The position numbers were made by a program, and so were the translations under genes. This document shows positions 8,827-17,429 of a stretch of DNA of 64,000 nucleotides, piece after piece. The notes under the pieces were generated by a model. That model had not been told where the DNA came from and did no database searches. It saw only the letters and a program-made list of their open reading frames with translations. Position 1 is the first letter of the stretch. Each line of letters opens with the position of its first letter. Source of the DNA: Bin55 sp963667455 (GTDB lineage: Bacteria > Pseudomonadota > Gammaproteobacteria > Pseudomonadales > Azotimanducaceae); the NCBI GenBank assembly GCA_963667455.2, contig CAXXFR010000029.1, positions 372,001 through 436,000 on the forward strand, written 5' to 3'.

Positions 8827-10096
8827 AACCAGATTCTGCCGAACCAGCTACCTCGCAGGACTGGGCATTGCTCTCTTAACGCTACTCGGGCTTGAATCCC
8901 AGTCCGACGCAAGCCCATGGGATCAATTCGAGATCTTTGGAACTCTCTCATTGGAGTCTCGTCTATTTCGCGACGACGGGTTGTACGTCGGTCAGAATTC
9001 ACATGCAAGTGGATTCTCAGCGGAAGCAACTGCGTACATCGAGGACCAAAGTGGAAGAAGCTTTACGGTTACTCCGTTTCTACGCTACGATTCAGGTGAT
9101 TCCGATCGTACACGCGTAGACATTCGAGAGGCATACTTGCTCCTCTACGGCAGTATCGGCAACGACGAGTGGGAATTGCGGCTTGGTCTCGACAAGGTCT
9201 ATTGGGGTGTTGTCGAGTCCCGCTCTCTAGTCGACATTGTCAACCAAATCGACTTCATTGAACACCCCAACGAGAAGACTAGGCTGGGTCAACTCATGGC
9301 TCACTTCACTTGGGCCGGAGACTGGGGCTCGTTAGAACTATTCGGCATGACTTGGCATCGCCCTCGCACCCTTCCAGGACGAGGAGGACGTTTCCGTTCG
9401 AGCCTTGTTGCAAATCAAGACCTTGTTGAGTACGAATCGTCTTCGGAGGAATGGAACATCGATCTTGCTGGTCGCTATACAACGAGCATTGGACCGCTCG
9501 ACATTGGATTGAGTCTGTTTGACGGAACAAGTCGAGACCCCACGCTCCAGCCGACAATTAGTGCCTCTGGTCTTGTCTTGGTTCCTTTTTACGAATTGAT
9601 CCGTCAAGTTGGGATCGATGCGCAGTTGATTGCAGGTTCATTGCTATTGAAATTGGAAGCCATTCACCGAAGCGGCTCACAGAATCGCAGACTCGACCAG
9701 TTCCTGCGCTACGAAGAAGAGGACTACGAAGCGTTCATTGCGGGTGGCGAATACTCGTTCAACGGAGTTTGGGAGTCCAATGTTGACCTAACAGTCATTG
9801 GCGAGTGGTCTCGCGATGGTCGGGGTGAATGGGCGACCAATGCTTTCGAAAACGATGTTCTCACCGCAATTCGAGTCGGCCTGAATGACGAGCAAAGCAC
9901 TGAGTTCTTCCTAAGCGTCGTGAATTCTCTCGAGACCAGTGCTCGCATATTCAACAGCGAATTGACACGTAGAATTTCGGATTATTGGTCTTTCTCTGTC
10001 GAGGCTTTTGTCTATTCAGACGTCGAGCCGGACGACTTACTGTACGAAGTTCGTCGTGACAGCTTCCTTGCACTAAAGCTAGATTGCAATTTTTGA
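8804..10096 (+). CDS. Outer-membrane beta-barrel protein of the transporter cluster
   Basis: The GTG at 8804 overlaps the transporter stop by 23 bases, implying coupled translation. The 430-residue product has a signal-peptide-like segment (AGLGIALLTLLGLESQSDAS) and then alternating hydrophobic/polar strands. It ends in a terminal Phe (LKLDCNF), the usual C-terminal signature for outer-membrane insertion. The WGVVESRSLVDIVNQ region resembles porin-like proteins often found beside RND/MMPL and LolA-like genes. It probably forms the outer-membrane station of the pathway. The family was assigned from topology and context, not from a diagnostic motif. Confidence 0.7.
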   Translation: MPRPNSSETRFCRTSYLAGLGIALLTLLGLESQSDASPWDQFEIFGTLSLESRLFRDDGLYVGQNSHASGFSAEATAYIEDQSGRSFTVTPFLRYDSGDSDRTRVDIREAYLLLYGSIGNDEWELRLGLDKVYWGVVESRSLVDIVNQIDFIEHPNEKTRLGQLMAHFTWAGDWGSLELFGMTWHRPRTLPGRGGRFRSSLVANQDLVEYESSSEEWNIDLAGRYTTSIGPLDIGLSLFDGTSRDPTLQPTISASGLVLVPFYELIRQVGIDAQLIAGSLLLKLEAIHRSGSQNRRLDQFLRYEEEDYEAFIAGGEYSFNGVWESNVDLTVIGEWSRDGRGEWATNAFENDVLTAIRVGLNDEQSTEFFLSVVNSLETSARIFNSELTRRISDYWSFSVEAFVYSDVEPDDLLYEVRRDSFLALKLDCNF

Positions 10097-10230
10097 GTTT
10101 CACTCGCGACTTCAAGCTTTTTCCTTTTCAAGTTGACGAAGTCTAAGCGGGTTGCAGACTGAATCTCACCCAGTGAACTGACCACTGCTGTGCTAAAATT
10201 GAGTGTTTGCTTACGGTGCCTGCTAAGACG

Positions 10231-11058
10231 ATGATTCAACTGCAAAATAGCCTTCGACATTGCTCGAGAATCGTGCCTTTCGGGTTGTGCATAGCTGTCT
10301 TCGCTTGGACTGGAGAGGTCTCCGTAGAAGCGGAAGAAACTGCCGAGCAAGCGGGATATCGGATTGCGCAAGAAGCCCGTGAGAAGCAGAAGGGATTCGG
10401 CAATTTCACCGCCGACTTGAAGATGGTGCTACGGAACAAGGAAGGGCGGGAGAGCGAACGCGAAGTCTCACTAAAGGTCCTGGAAATGGATGGAGACGGC
10501 GACCGCACATTGTTTGTGTTTGATCGACCTCGCGATGTAAAGGGAACGGCTTTTCTTGTGCATGCCCACATCGACGAGCCAGACGATCAGTGGCTTTTTC
10601 TGCCAGCTCTGAATCGCGTCAAGCGCATCAGTTCCTCAAAACAGTCGGGATCCTTTATGGGTAGCGAGTTCTCCTACGAGGACTTGGGGGCAGTTGAGGT
10701 CGAGAAATTCACTCATCGTCTCATACGCAATGAGGAATGTGGTGAACTCGACTGCACCGTCTCTGAACGGATTCCAATGGACCCCGACTCTGGTTACTCC
10801 CGACAGCTGGTTTGGACAGACACGGACGAACTACGTACAGTTCAGGTCCAATACTTCAATCGAGGCGGCCAGCACCTCAAGACACTAGTTGTCGATGGCT
10901 TCAACAAGTACCTTGAACGCTTTTGGCGGCCAACTAATCTCACTATGACCAACCATCTAACCGGAAAGAGCACTTCGTTAAATTGGTCGAACTACCAGTT
11001 CGCAACCGACCTTGACGAGAACGACTTCACACAGACTGCTTTGAGGCGTGCACGGTAG
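10231..11058 (+). CDS. LolA-like outer membrane lipoprotein-sorting protein
   Basis: I chose the ATG at 10231, which starts a signal peptide (RIVPFGLCIAVFAWTGEVSV); a TTG at 10207 is an alternative. The 275-residue protein matches the LolA-like family that accompanies MMPL transporters. Landmarks are FVFDRPRDVKGTAFLVH, WLFLPALNRVKRISSS and GSFMGSEFSYEDLG. The fold is an open half-barrel that carries a lipid or lipoprotein through the periplasm. With the RND protein and the beta-barrel it makes a three-compartment set. A 130-base gap precedes it and 83 bases separate it from the P450 fusion gene. Confidence 0.8.
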   Translation: MIQLQNSLRHCSRIVPFGLCIAVFAWTGEVSVEAEETAEQAGYRIAQEAREKQKGFGNFTADLKMVLRNKEGRESEREVSLKVLEMDGDGDRTLFVFDRPRDVKGTAFLVHAHIDEPDDQWLFLPALNRVKRISSSKQSGSFMGSEFSYEDLGAVEVEKFTHRLIRNEECGELDCTVSERIPMDPDSGYSRQLVWTDTDELRTVQVQYFNRGGQHLKTLVVDGFNKYLERFWRPTNLTMTNHLTGKSTSLNWSNYQFATDLDENDFTQTALRRAR

Positions 11059-11141
11059 GTATGTGCGGGTACAGCAAATCCAACTGCGACTCTACTCTTG
11101 ATCAAGTTGATTGAATGCAGCAAGACAGGTCATGAAATCTG

Positions 11142-13184
11142 ATGGCAACAACTTCTGACATCACTGAAGACATGCCGGTGAGACCCGAGCACGGCAACAC
11201 GTTGACGTTGCCAGACGAGCTTGTCTTGATGCTCCTTGATGAGGACTCTGGTTTCTTCCACCAAGTTCCTGGTTGGGACTTGAACTGTGCGATTGCTGGG
11301 GCGGCGCTTGCGGAACTGTCTCTCCTCATGCGAATCGACACTGACACTGAGTCGTTGATGCTTCTTGACTCAACCGATACTGGAGACAAGGTTCTAGACC
11401 CCATTCTGCAAGAAATTGCAGCTGAAACCACTACGCGAGACGCAAGTTTTTGGATTGAACGGCTCGCTCACCTTGGAGAATCCATCATCGACACTACGTT
11501 GGAGCGTCTGGTCGAGAAGAAGATTCTGCAACATCACGACGGAGATTTCTGGACCTTCGTCCGTTCGGGAAACTGGGACGAAGTAGACGGCGGGATGCCT
11601 CCCGTATCACAGAGTGCATTCGTTAAGTCTCGAATTGAGCGAGCTGTCTTCTCCGACGAAATCCCAGATCCCCGAGACATTCTTCTCGTATGTCTCGTCA
11701 ACACCTGCGATGTCTTTCGGTTCATTTACGAACTCGACGACAGAGCTGAAGAGCGCATCAACCACATCTGCCGGTTGGACTTGATCGGTCGATGCATTGC
11801 CGAGGCTGTGTCTCAGAATCTTGCTGGACCTTTGCTTCAATACTCACGTTTGACGAAAAAGATTCCCGTAGTTTCAATTGGGAAGTTGCTTACCAATCGC
11901 TTCTTGAGTAAGGGCAACATTCCTGCGATGTTCGCTTCAATTGCCGAGGAGTATGGTTCCGTCTTTCGACTGCCGATGTCTCCAGTGATCTTCCTCGCAG
12001 GAGCCGAAACGAACCATTGGGTGCAACGTCACGGACGTAGGCATTTGAGGTCTCGGGATTACTTTAGCGACTTCGAGGGGATCTACGGGGCAGCTGGGGT
12101 ACTGCCGGGTCTTGATGGTGCCGATCACTTTCGAGTGCGCAAGGCGATGTCGCCGGGGTACTCCCGAAATAGACTGGAAGATCAAATCTCGATGCTCTAC
12201 AGTGAAGCCCGCAAGTACATGGCGGACTGGCGGACTGGCGAGGAATATCAAGCCACTGACTTGTGTAGGGGCATGATTAATGCCCAGATTTCGCGCTTGT
12301 TCCTCACGATCAAAGCAGACGATATTTTCAAAGACATTGCCGAGTTCAAGGAGCGTGCACTCTCTACTCATCTGGTTCGTGTACTACCCAAGTTCATGCT
12401 GAGAACACCGCGAATGAAGCGCAAGGCAAAGTCCATCGATACGCTTCTGGAGAGAGTTCAAACCTCACACACACCTGCCCAACGTGCAGGCTGTCCACGC
12501 GACCTCGCCGACGATTGGTTGAGCTTGCATTTGAGCGACCCCCAACTGGTTCCTGCGACAAACATAAAGTTCTTGTTGCCAGCAGCGTTGTTTGCTAGCG
12601 TGTATTTGGGGGACAGCTTCAGCTTCTCGCTCTACGCATTGGCTTCACATCCTGACATCTGCGAGAAAATTCAGCAAGAGGCAGATGCTCTGTTTGACAA
12701 AGGAGATCCTCCTGGCACGGCCATCAAAGGAGAGGCCGTCGATGTCACACACCGGTTCATGCTCGAGTGTCATCGGATGTATCCAATAATCCCCGCTGCT
12801 TTGCGCGATGTGATGAATCCTTGTGCTGTAGAAGGATTCGATCTGCCTGTGAACTCACGAATCGTCGTCCTTCAGTCAGCGGCTCACTACATGGAAGATG
12901 CTTTCCCCGATCCTTTCACATTCGACATCGATCGCCATTTGCCTCCTCGGAACGAGTACCTTGGCCGTGGGTTTGCACCGTATGGCCTCGGAACACATCG
13001 ATGCCTTGCCAATCGATGGATGGAGCTACAGTTGGTAGCGAACTTGCTCCTAGTTGCGAGACACTTTCGATTAGAGATCCGCCCGGAAAAGTACAAACCG
13101 AAGAGCAATCCGTTCCCTTCGATGAAGCCCAGCAAGAAGCTGAAGTTTCTCGTAACCGAACAGATACGGGATCTAGATGGTTGA
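11142..13184 (+). CDS. GPP34-domain/cytochrome P450 fusion protein
   Basis: The 680-residue product has two parts. Residues about 20-230 match GPP34 (the GOLPH3/Vps74 family): LTLPDELVLMLLDEDSG, then AIAGAALAELSLLMRID, and a helical C-terminal half. In eukaryotes this fold binds phosphoinositides at membranes. Residues about 255-680 are a cytochrome P450 with the ExxR motif ECHR at 542-545 and the haem loop FAPYGLGTHRC with Cys621. The I-helix lacks the usual acidic-Thr pair: aligned by the following LYALASHPD, those positions read Val-Tyr. That can indicate an isomerase- or lyase-like P450 or an unusual proton path. A Rieske oxygenase follows 52 bases later. Likely role: membrane-associated oxidation of a lipid. 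Confidence 0.85.
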   Translation: MATTSDITEDMPVRPEHGNTLTLPDELVLMLLDEDSGFFHQVPGWDLNCAIAGAALAELSLLMRIDTDTESLMLLDSTDTGDKVLDPILQEIAAETTTRDASFWIERLAHLGESIIDTTLERLVEKKILQHHDGDFWTFVRSGNWDEVDGGMPPVSQSAFVKSRIERAVFSDEIPDPRDILLVCLVNTCDVFRFIYELDDRAEERINHICRLDLIGRCIAEAVSQNLAGPLLQYSRLTKKIPVVSIGKLLTNRFLSKGNIPAMFASIAEEYGSVFRLPMSPVIFLAGAETNHWVQRHGRRHLRSRDYFSDFEGIYGAAGVLPGLDGADHFRVRKAMSPGYSRNRLEDQISMLYSEARKYMADWRTGEEYQATDLCRGMINAQISRLFLTIKADDIFKDIAEFKERALSTHLVRVLPKFMLRTPRMKRKAKSIDTLLERVQTSHTPAQRAGCPRDLADDWLSLHLSDPQLVPATNIKFLLPAALFASVYLGDSFSFSLYALASHPDICEKIQQEADALFDKGDPPGTAIKGEAVDVTHRFMLECHRMYPIIPAALRDVMNPCAVEGFDLPVNSRIVVLQSAAHYMEDAFPDPFTFDIDRHLPPRNEYLGRGFAPYGLGTHRCLANRWMELQLVANLLLVARHFRLEIRPEKYKPKSNPFPSMKPSKKLKFLVTEQIRDLDG

Positions 13185-13236
13185 GTCTTGCTCGACTGTT
13201 GGCAAGAGCTTCGGCTGATCGAAACCCCAAATTGCG

Positions 13237-14331
13237 TTGAGCGATTTCAATACCCTTCGGAAGCATCTCATCGAGACTTCCTCAGTAACCGAACTTGACC
13301 CATTCCCTGAGGGTTGGTATTTCTTCGCCAAACGAGAGGAGATTCGGCGTGCTGGGTTGTTCCACAGAACTTGGATGGGAGACAAGGTCGTGGCTTGGTC
13401 CGATGACGATGGCAATATCTGCGTGGCCCGTTCGACTTGTCCTCACCTTGGATCCGCACTCAGTCCCGATGTGGGAGGCAGAGTGAAGAACGGCAGGTTG
13501 GTCTGCCCGTTCCATGGGTTTGAATACAACACATCGGGGAAGTGTGTCGCGACCCCGTCCGCACCGCCTCCGAAGTCTGCACGTCTCAGCGTCTACGAAG
13601 TACGAGAACTCAACGGAATGGTGTTTGCATGGTCAGGTCGAGACGGACGAGATTCTCAGTGGCAACTTCCACCTGATCCCGTTGATGAAGGTGACTGGAC
13701 TACCCTGCGTGTTCGATCAATTCGCTTCAAGGGTCATCCTCAAGAGACCACTGAAAATGCAGTGGACCTCGCACACCTCTCATCAGTTCATGGCTACACC
13801 AAGGTTCAACCAGTGGGAGACATCTTCGAGGATGGCACCTATTTCAGATATTGCTGGAACTTTCGACGTAAGAAGACACTGTTCTGGATGGTGAAGACAA
13901 CGATTGATGTCTCAGTCACAGCGAATATTCATGGACTGGGCTATTCCTTGGTAGAAATGCGCTTACACAACGTGGGTATGGACGGACGATTGTGGATTCT
14001 TGCGACGCCCGAAGATGGCGAGACAATTGAGTTGAAGATCGCTCTTCAACTCCGATCACAGCACCGACCGATACGCTCATTCTGGGGTCTTCGATTTCTT
14101 CCAACCAAACTGCGGACCGAGTTGTTAAACCAGATCGTGGTGTCCACCGTGCGTTCAGAAGTGCTGGAAGACATTACTATTTGGGAGAACAAGAGATTCC
14201 GCCCTCTTCCTCGACTAACTAGAGACGAAACCGGGATCCTGAAGTACAGACGCTATTGCGAACAGTTCTACGGCGACGACCGAGAGGGTTCTACCTCTGA
14301 CGTCTCCGTTCAGCGCACACAGACAACGTAG
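13237..14331 (+). CDS. Rieske non-haem iron oxygenase, DAF-36/Neverland-like
   Basis: A TTG at 13237 starts this 364-residue protein. The N-terminal Rieske domain has CPH (68-70) and CPFH (90-93) ligand pairs separated by 19 residues, longer than in most ring-hydroxylating oxygenases and closer to cholesterol 7-desaturases. The catalytic domain has NAVDLAHLSSVHGYT, giving the Asp-x2-His-x4-His mononuclear iron site preceded by a GHPQETTEN approach. DAF-36/Neverland enzymes introduce a C7 double bond in cholesterol; KshA-type steroid hydroxylases are the alternative. It needs an electron donor, and no ferredoxin reductase is next to it. It is the last gene of the plus-strand cluster and converges on the ABC-F gene. 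Confidence 0.78.
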   Translation: MSDFNTLRKHLIETSSVTELDPFPEGWYFFAKREEIRRAGLFHRTWMGDKVVAWSDDDGNICVARSTCPHLGSALSPDVGGRVKNGRLVCPFHGFEYNTSGKCVATPSAPPPKSARLSVYEVRELNGMVFAWSGRDGRDSQWQLPPDPVDEGDWTTLRVRSIRFKGHPQETTENAVDLAHLSSVHGYTKVQPVGDIFEDGTYFRYCWNFRRKKTLFWMVKTTIDVSVTANIHGLGYSLVEMRLHNVGMDGRLWILATPEDGETIELKIALQLRSQHRPIRSFWGLRFLPTKLRTELLNQIVVSTVRSEVLEDITIWENKRFRPLPRLTRDETGILKYRRYCEQFYGDDREGSTSDVSVQRTQTT

Positions 14332-14412
14332 CGTCTTTTGGGTTCACACTTGAACCTGCACGGACTGAGTACATCTCAGAGCTATATGAGACTTGCGTGA
14401 GAGTTGCAGTCA

Positions 14413-16272
14413 CTACGGGTCGAGTTTCTCCTCAATTGACATCCACTCGTTCTCAAGATCCTTGATTTTCTGCTGGGTCTTGCTATGACGGCGCATCCAA
14501 GTCTCCACTTCGGATCGTTCACCTGTCTTGAAAGTCTCTGGATCGGTCAGTTTGGCCAACAACTCGTTCATCTCGTCGCCAAGCTCCCCAAGTTGCTTCT
14601 CAAGCGTACGTCTTCGCGCAACCAAGTCCTTCTGGCTTTGGCGAGTCGCAGCCCTCTCGCGCCGCAACTCTCTTGACGACCTAGTCTTGGTCTTCGATGG
14701 TGTTGCCGAGTCGACCGAGACCATGGATTCGTAATCCTCGAGATCTCCATCGAAATGTTCAACTTTTCCCTGATTCACCAGCCAAAATTCGCTGACGCAT
14801 CGACGCAATAGGTGTTGGTCGTGTGCGACAACAACAACTGCGCCACGATAGGAATCCAGTGCATTGGAGAGGGCTTCGCGCATATCGATGTCGAGGTGGT
14901 TCGTCGGCTCGTCGAGAATCAAGACTGCTGGTTTGCTCAATCCAATTTTTGCGAGTACCAATCGCGCTTTCTCTCCGCCGCTGAACTGCTTTACCGGTCG
15001 AAATATGTCGTCTCCGCCAAAACCCCATGTGCCCAAGTAGTTGCGCACCCGTTGCTCGCTCATGTCGGCAACTTCACGAATCTGATCTCGAGCGCTTCGG
15101 TCGCCGTTCAGAACTTCCAGCTGATGTTGTGCAAAGTAGCCCACGGTAGTGTGCTCGCTGTGTTGCAACGTTCCTGACAGAGGTTCGATCACACCAGCCA
15201 GAGCTTTGAGCAAAGTGGACTTCCCCGCGCCGTTCAAACCCAGAATGCCAATGCGGTCACGAGGGTAGATTCGCTCCGTTATGCCAGAAAGAACGGGGTG
15301 ATCGGCGTAGCCCAACGAGCAGTCGTCTAGGAAGACCATGGGTTCATCAAATCGCGACGGAGCATCAAAAGCAAACTCATACGGCAATTGGGTGCGTAGA
15401 ACCACCACGTCGGTCATGCGCTCCAGCATTTTGATACGACTCTGCACCTGCCGTGCCTTGGTTGCTTTGGCTCGAAATCGATCGATGAACTTCTGAATTC
15501 TCTCGCGTTCCTTTGCCTGTCGCCTGTGCATCGCCTCTTGACGCATGAGAAGTGCTGCCCGTTGACTCTCAAACGAGCTATAGCCGCCTCGATATGTGAA
15601 GGCTCGCAGTTGATCGAGATGAATGATCGTATCGACGACTCGGTCGAGAAAATCTCGGTCGTGGGCAATGACGACAACCGTTCCCTCGTGCTTGGCGATC
15701 CACTTCTGCAACCATACTGTTGCCTCGAGGTCCAGATGGTTGGTCGGTTCGTCCAGCAACATCAATTCGGCTGGGTTCATCAGCACTTGCGCAAGATTCA
15801 AGCGAATTCTCCAGCCTCCTGAGAACTCGCGGTGAGGCTTGTCGAAGTCTTCAGTCGAGAAACCTAATCCCACCAGAATGGACGCAGCTTTGCTTTCGAA
15901 TTGATAGCCGTCCAAGTCCTCGAACTCTGCGTAGGCGTGAGCTAATTTCTGCCCGTCTTCATCTTGCTGGGCGCGCTGAATGTTGCCTTGGGCACGTCTC
16001 AGTTGTGCGTCTCCGTCCATTACAAAATCTAAGGCGGAGCGTTCGGTTGGAGTCACGTCTTGTCGAAGCCACGCTATTCGCCAACTCGCTGGATACAGGA
16101 TGTCCCCTTCTTCAGGAACAAAACGCCGACGAATCAGTTGAAAGAGAGTGCTCTTCCCTACTCCGTTCTTGCCGACAATTCCTACTTTGTGGCGTGCGTG
16201 AACCGTGAACGAGAGGTCTTCGAATAAAGGCGTGTCGCCAAACTTGAAGACGACGTTGGAGAATTGAAGCAC
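14413..16272 (-). CDS. ABC-F family ATPase (YheS-like)
   Basis: The 619-residue protein has two tandem ABC ATPase domains. The first has Walker A GKNGVGKSTL near residue 33, signature FSGGWRIRLNLAQ and Walker B LMLLDEPTNHLDLE. The second has GLNGAGKSTL, FSGGEKARLVLAK and VLILDEPTNHLDID. A charged linker joins them and a coiled-coil tail (about 540-610) follows. There are no membrane segments, so it acts on ribosomes rather than as a transporter. The length and tail fit the YheS group. It is the last gene of a minus-strand run that includes dsbB, acpH and gshA. Confidence 0.9.
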   Translation of the reverse strand: MLQFSNVVFKFGDTPLFEDLSFTVHARHKVGIVGKNGVGKSTLFQLIRRRFVPEEGDILYPASWRIAWLRQDVTPTERSALDFVMDGDAQLRRAQGNIQRAQQDEDGQKLAHAYAEFEDLDGYQFESKAASILVGLGFSTEDFDKPHREFSGGWRIRLNLAQVLMNPAELMLLDEPTNHLDLEATVWLQKWIAKHEGTVVVIAHDRDFLDRVVDTIIHLDQLRAFTYRGGYSSFESQRAALLMRQEAMHRRQAKERERIQKFIDRFRAKATKARQVQSRIKMLERMTDVVVLRTQLPYEFAFDAPSRFDEPMVFLDDCSLGYADHPVLSGITERIYPRDRIGILGLNGAGKSTLLKALAGVIEPLSGTLQHSEHTTVGYFAQHQLEVLNGDRSARDQIREVADMSEQRVRNYLGTWGFGGDDIFRPVKQFSGGEKARLVLAKIGLSKPAVLILDEPTNHLDIDMREALSNALDSYRGAVVVVAHDQHLLRRCVSEFWLVNQGKVEHFDGDLEDYESMVSVDSATPSKTKTRSSRELRRERAATRQSQKDLVARRRTLEKQLGELGDEMNELLAKLTDPETFKTGERSEVETWMRRHSKTQQKIKDLENEWMSIEEKLDP

Positions 16273-16285
16273 GGAGTGCTCGGTA

Positions 16286-16777
16286 TCAGTATGAAGATTT
16301 CGGTCCTAGCCGAAGTTGCTGGACTGCAACACCAATGAGAAAGACGAAGGCAATGCCGGCAAGGGTCGGAATTGTCGCCCCGCTGTCCGCACAGTCCTTA
16401 GAGCCCTTCAAGAGCGATTCGAGTACTTTGGCAAATGGCCATTCATTTTCGATGAGGTAGTTTGCCCCGGCGATACATTGAACGTCGGTGGCGGGTCCGA
16501 TGATGAGATAGAGGTGCCGACCGACAAACAAGATTCCTATCACGAAGAAAATAATCGACAACACCGGAAGTATGCCGAGTCTGGAGTCCGTCAGCAAGCT
16601 GACGATGCCAACCAATACTCCAAAAAACATGGAATATCTCTGAGTAAGACAAAGCGAACAGGGTTCCAAATTGAAGACATGCTCAAGTGCCAGAGTGAGT
16701 GCCAACGCACCACCCCCGCAGAAAACGAGAGCCACCGCCCAAGTGTCGCTGTGCTTGATGTTCAATCCAAATTTCAC
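16286..16777 (-). CDS. dsbB: DsbB-like disulfide bond formation protein
   Basis: The 163-residue protein has four membrane helices, a CxxC pair (EPCSLC, near residues 39-42) in the first periplasmic loop and a second Cys pair (DVQC and SKDC) in the second loop. These are the four redox cysteines of DsbB, which re-oxidises DsbA and passes electrons to quinone. The QRYSM sequence directly after the CxxC is typical of the family. It sits 10 bases after acpH and 13 bases before the ABC-F gene. No DsbA gene is in the window. Confidence 0.85.
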   Translation of the reverse strand: MKFGLNIKHSDTWAVALVFCGGGALALTLALEHVFNLEPCSLCLTQRYSMFFGVLVGIVSLLTDSRLGILPVLSIIFFVIGILFVGRHLYLIIGPATDVQCIAGANYLIENEWPFAKVLESLLKGSKDCADSGATIPTLAGIAFVFLIGVAVQQLRLGPKSSY

Positions 16778-16787
16778 GGGGGAACTC

Positions 16788-17429
16788 CTAGTTCTTCATC
16801 GGCCTGAGTTGGTCACCGCCATGAGGCAACGAAGCCTGTCTTGCCTTGCATTTCGTGTTGACAATTCTCCATCGTTCTACGTGGTCTTCGAGAACGGGAA
16901 AGTAGCTGCGGAAGTCGTTGTGAAACAGGTCGAGGTTCTCTCCTATAGACAGCAACGATTCCGAAAGTTCTTCCTTATTCAACCGCTTCAGAATGCGTCC
17001 CATGATTCCCAGCATCACATCAAAGTCTGCGTACTTTGACCAGAGATCTCGAGAAACGGTGTGCGAGAACAAGCCCACAGCAGTGCTGGGAATGTCGTAT
17101 TTTGCGATGGAACGGTAGCAATAGTCCGTAAACATGCTGAGTTCCCCTTCGCCATACTCGTTCCAGTGAGCGGCTAGTAGGTGATCGGCCACCAAGTCGA
17201 GCAACACTGGAGCAACGCGACGGAGGTCGGGTCCAAAACGCCAATAGGTCGAGCGCATTTGTGGCATTCGATTGCTCACGGAATCGACGTGGCGGTGAAG
17301 GCGAATGCCTCTCTGCAACTCGGGATCCATGGTCGTTGGAATAGGACCCTTGACGAAGTCTCCGAGAAATGCACCCGCCACCTCTGCTTCGTCGTCGCGA
17401 GCGAGCCAGCTGTGCATGAGAAAGTTCAT
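16788..17429 (-). CDS. acpH: Acyl carrier protein phosphodiesterase (DUF479)
   Basis: This 213-residue protein matches AcpH, which removes the 4'-phosphopantetheine group from acyl carrier protein. Landmarks are MNFLMHSWLA at the N-terminus, GAFLGDFVKG and GIRLHRHVDS, with VLLDLVADHLLAAHW, which carries the conserved Asp and His of this HD-like fold. The start ATG overlaps the gshA stop by four bases, so translation is probably coupled. The C-terminal 20 residues are polar and probably disordered. Confidence 0.85.
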   Translation of the reverse strand: MNFLMHSWLARDDEAEVAGAFLGDFVKGPIPTTMDPELQRGIRLHRHVDSVSNRMPQMRSTYWRFGPDLRRVAPVLLDLVADHLLAAHWNEYGEGELSMFTDYCYRSIAKYDIPSTAVGLFSHTVSRDLWSKYADFDVMLGIMGRILKRLNKEELSESLLSIGENLDLFHNDFRSYFPVLEDHVERWRIVNTKCKARQASLPHGGDQLRPMKN

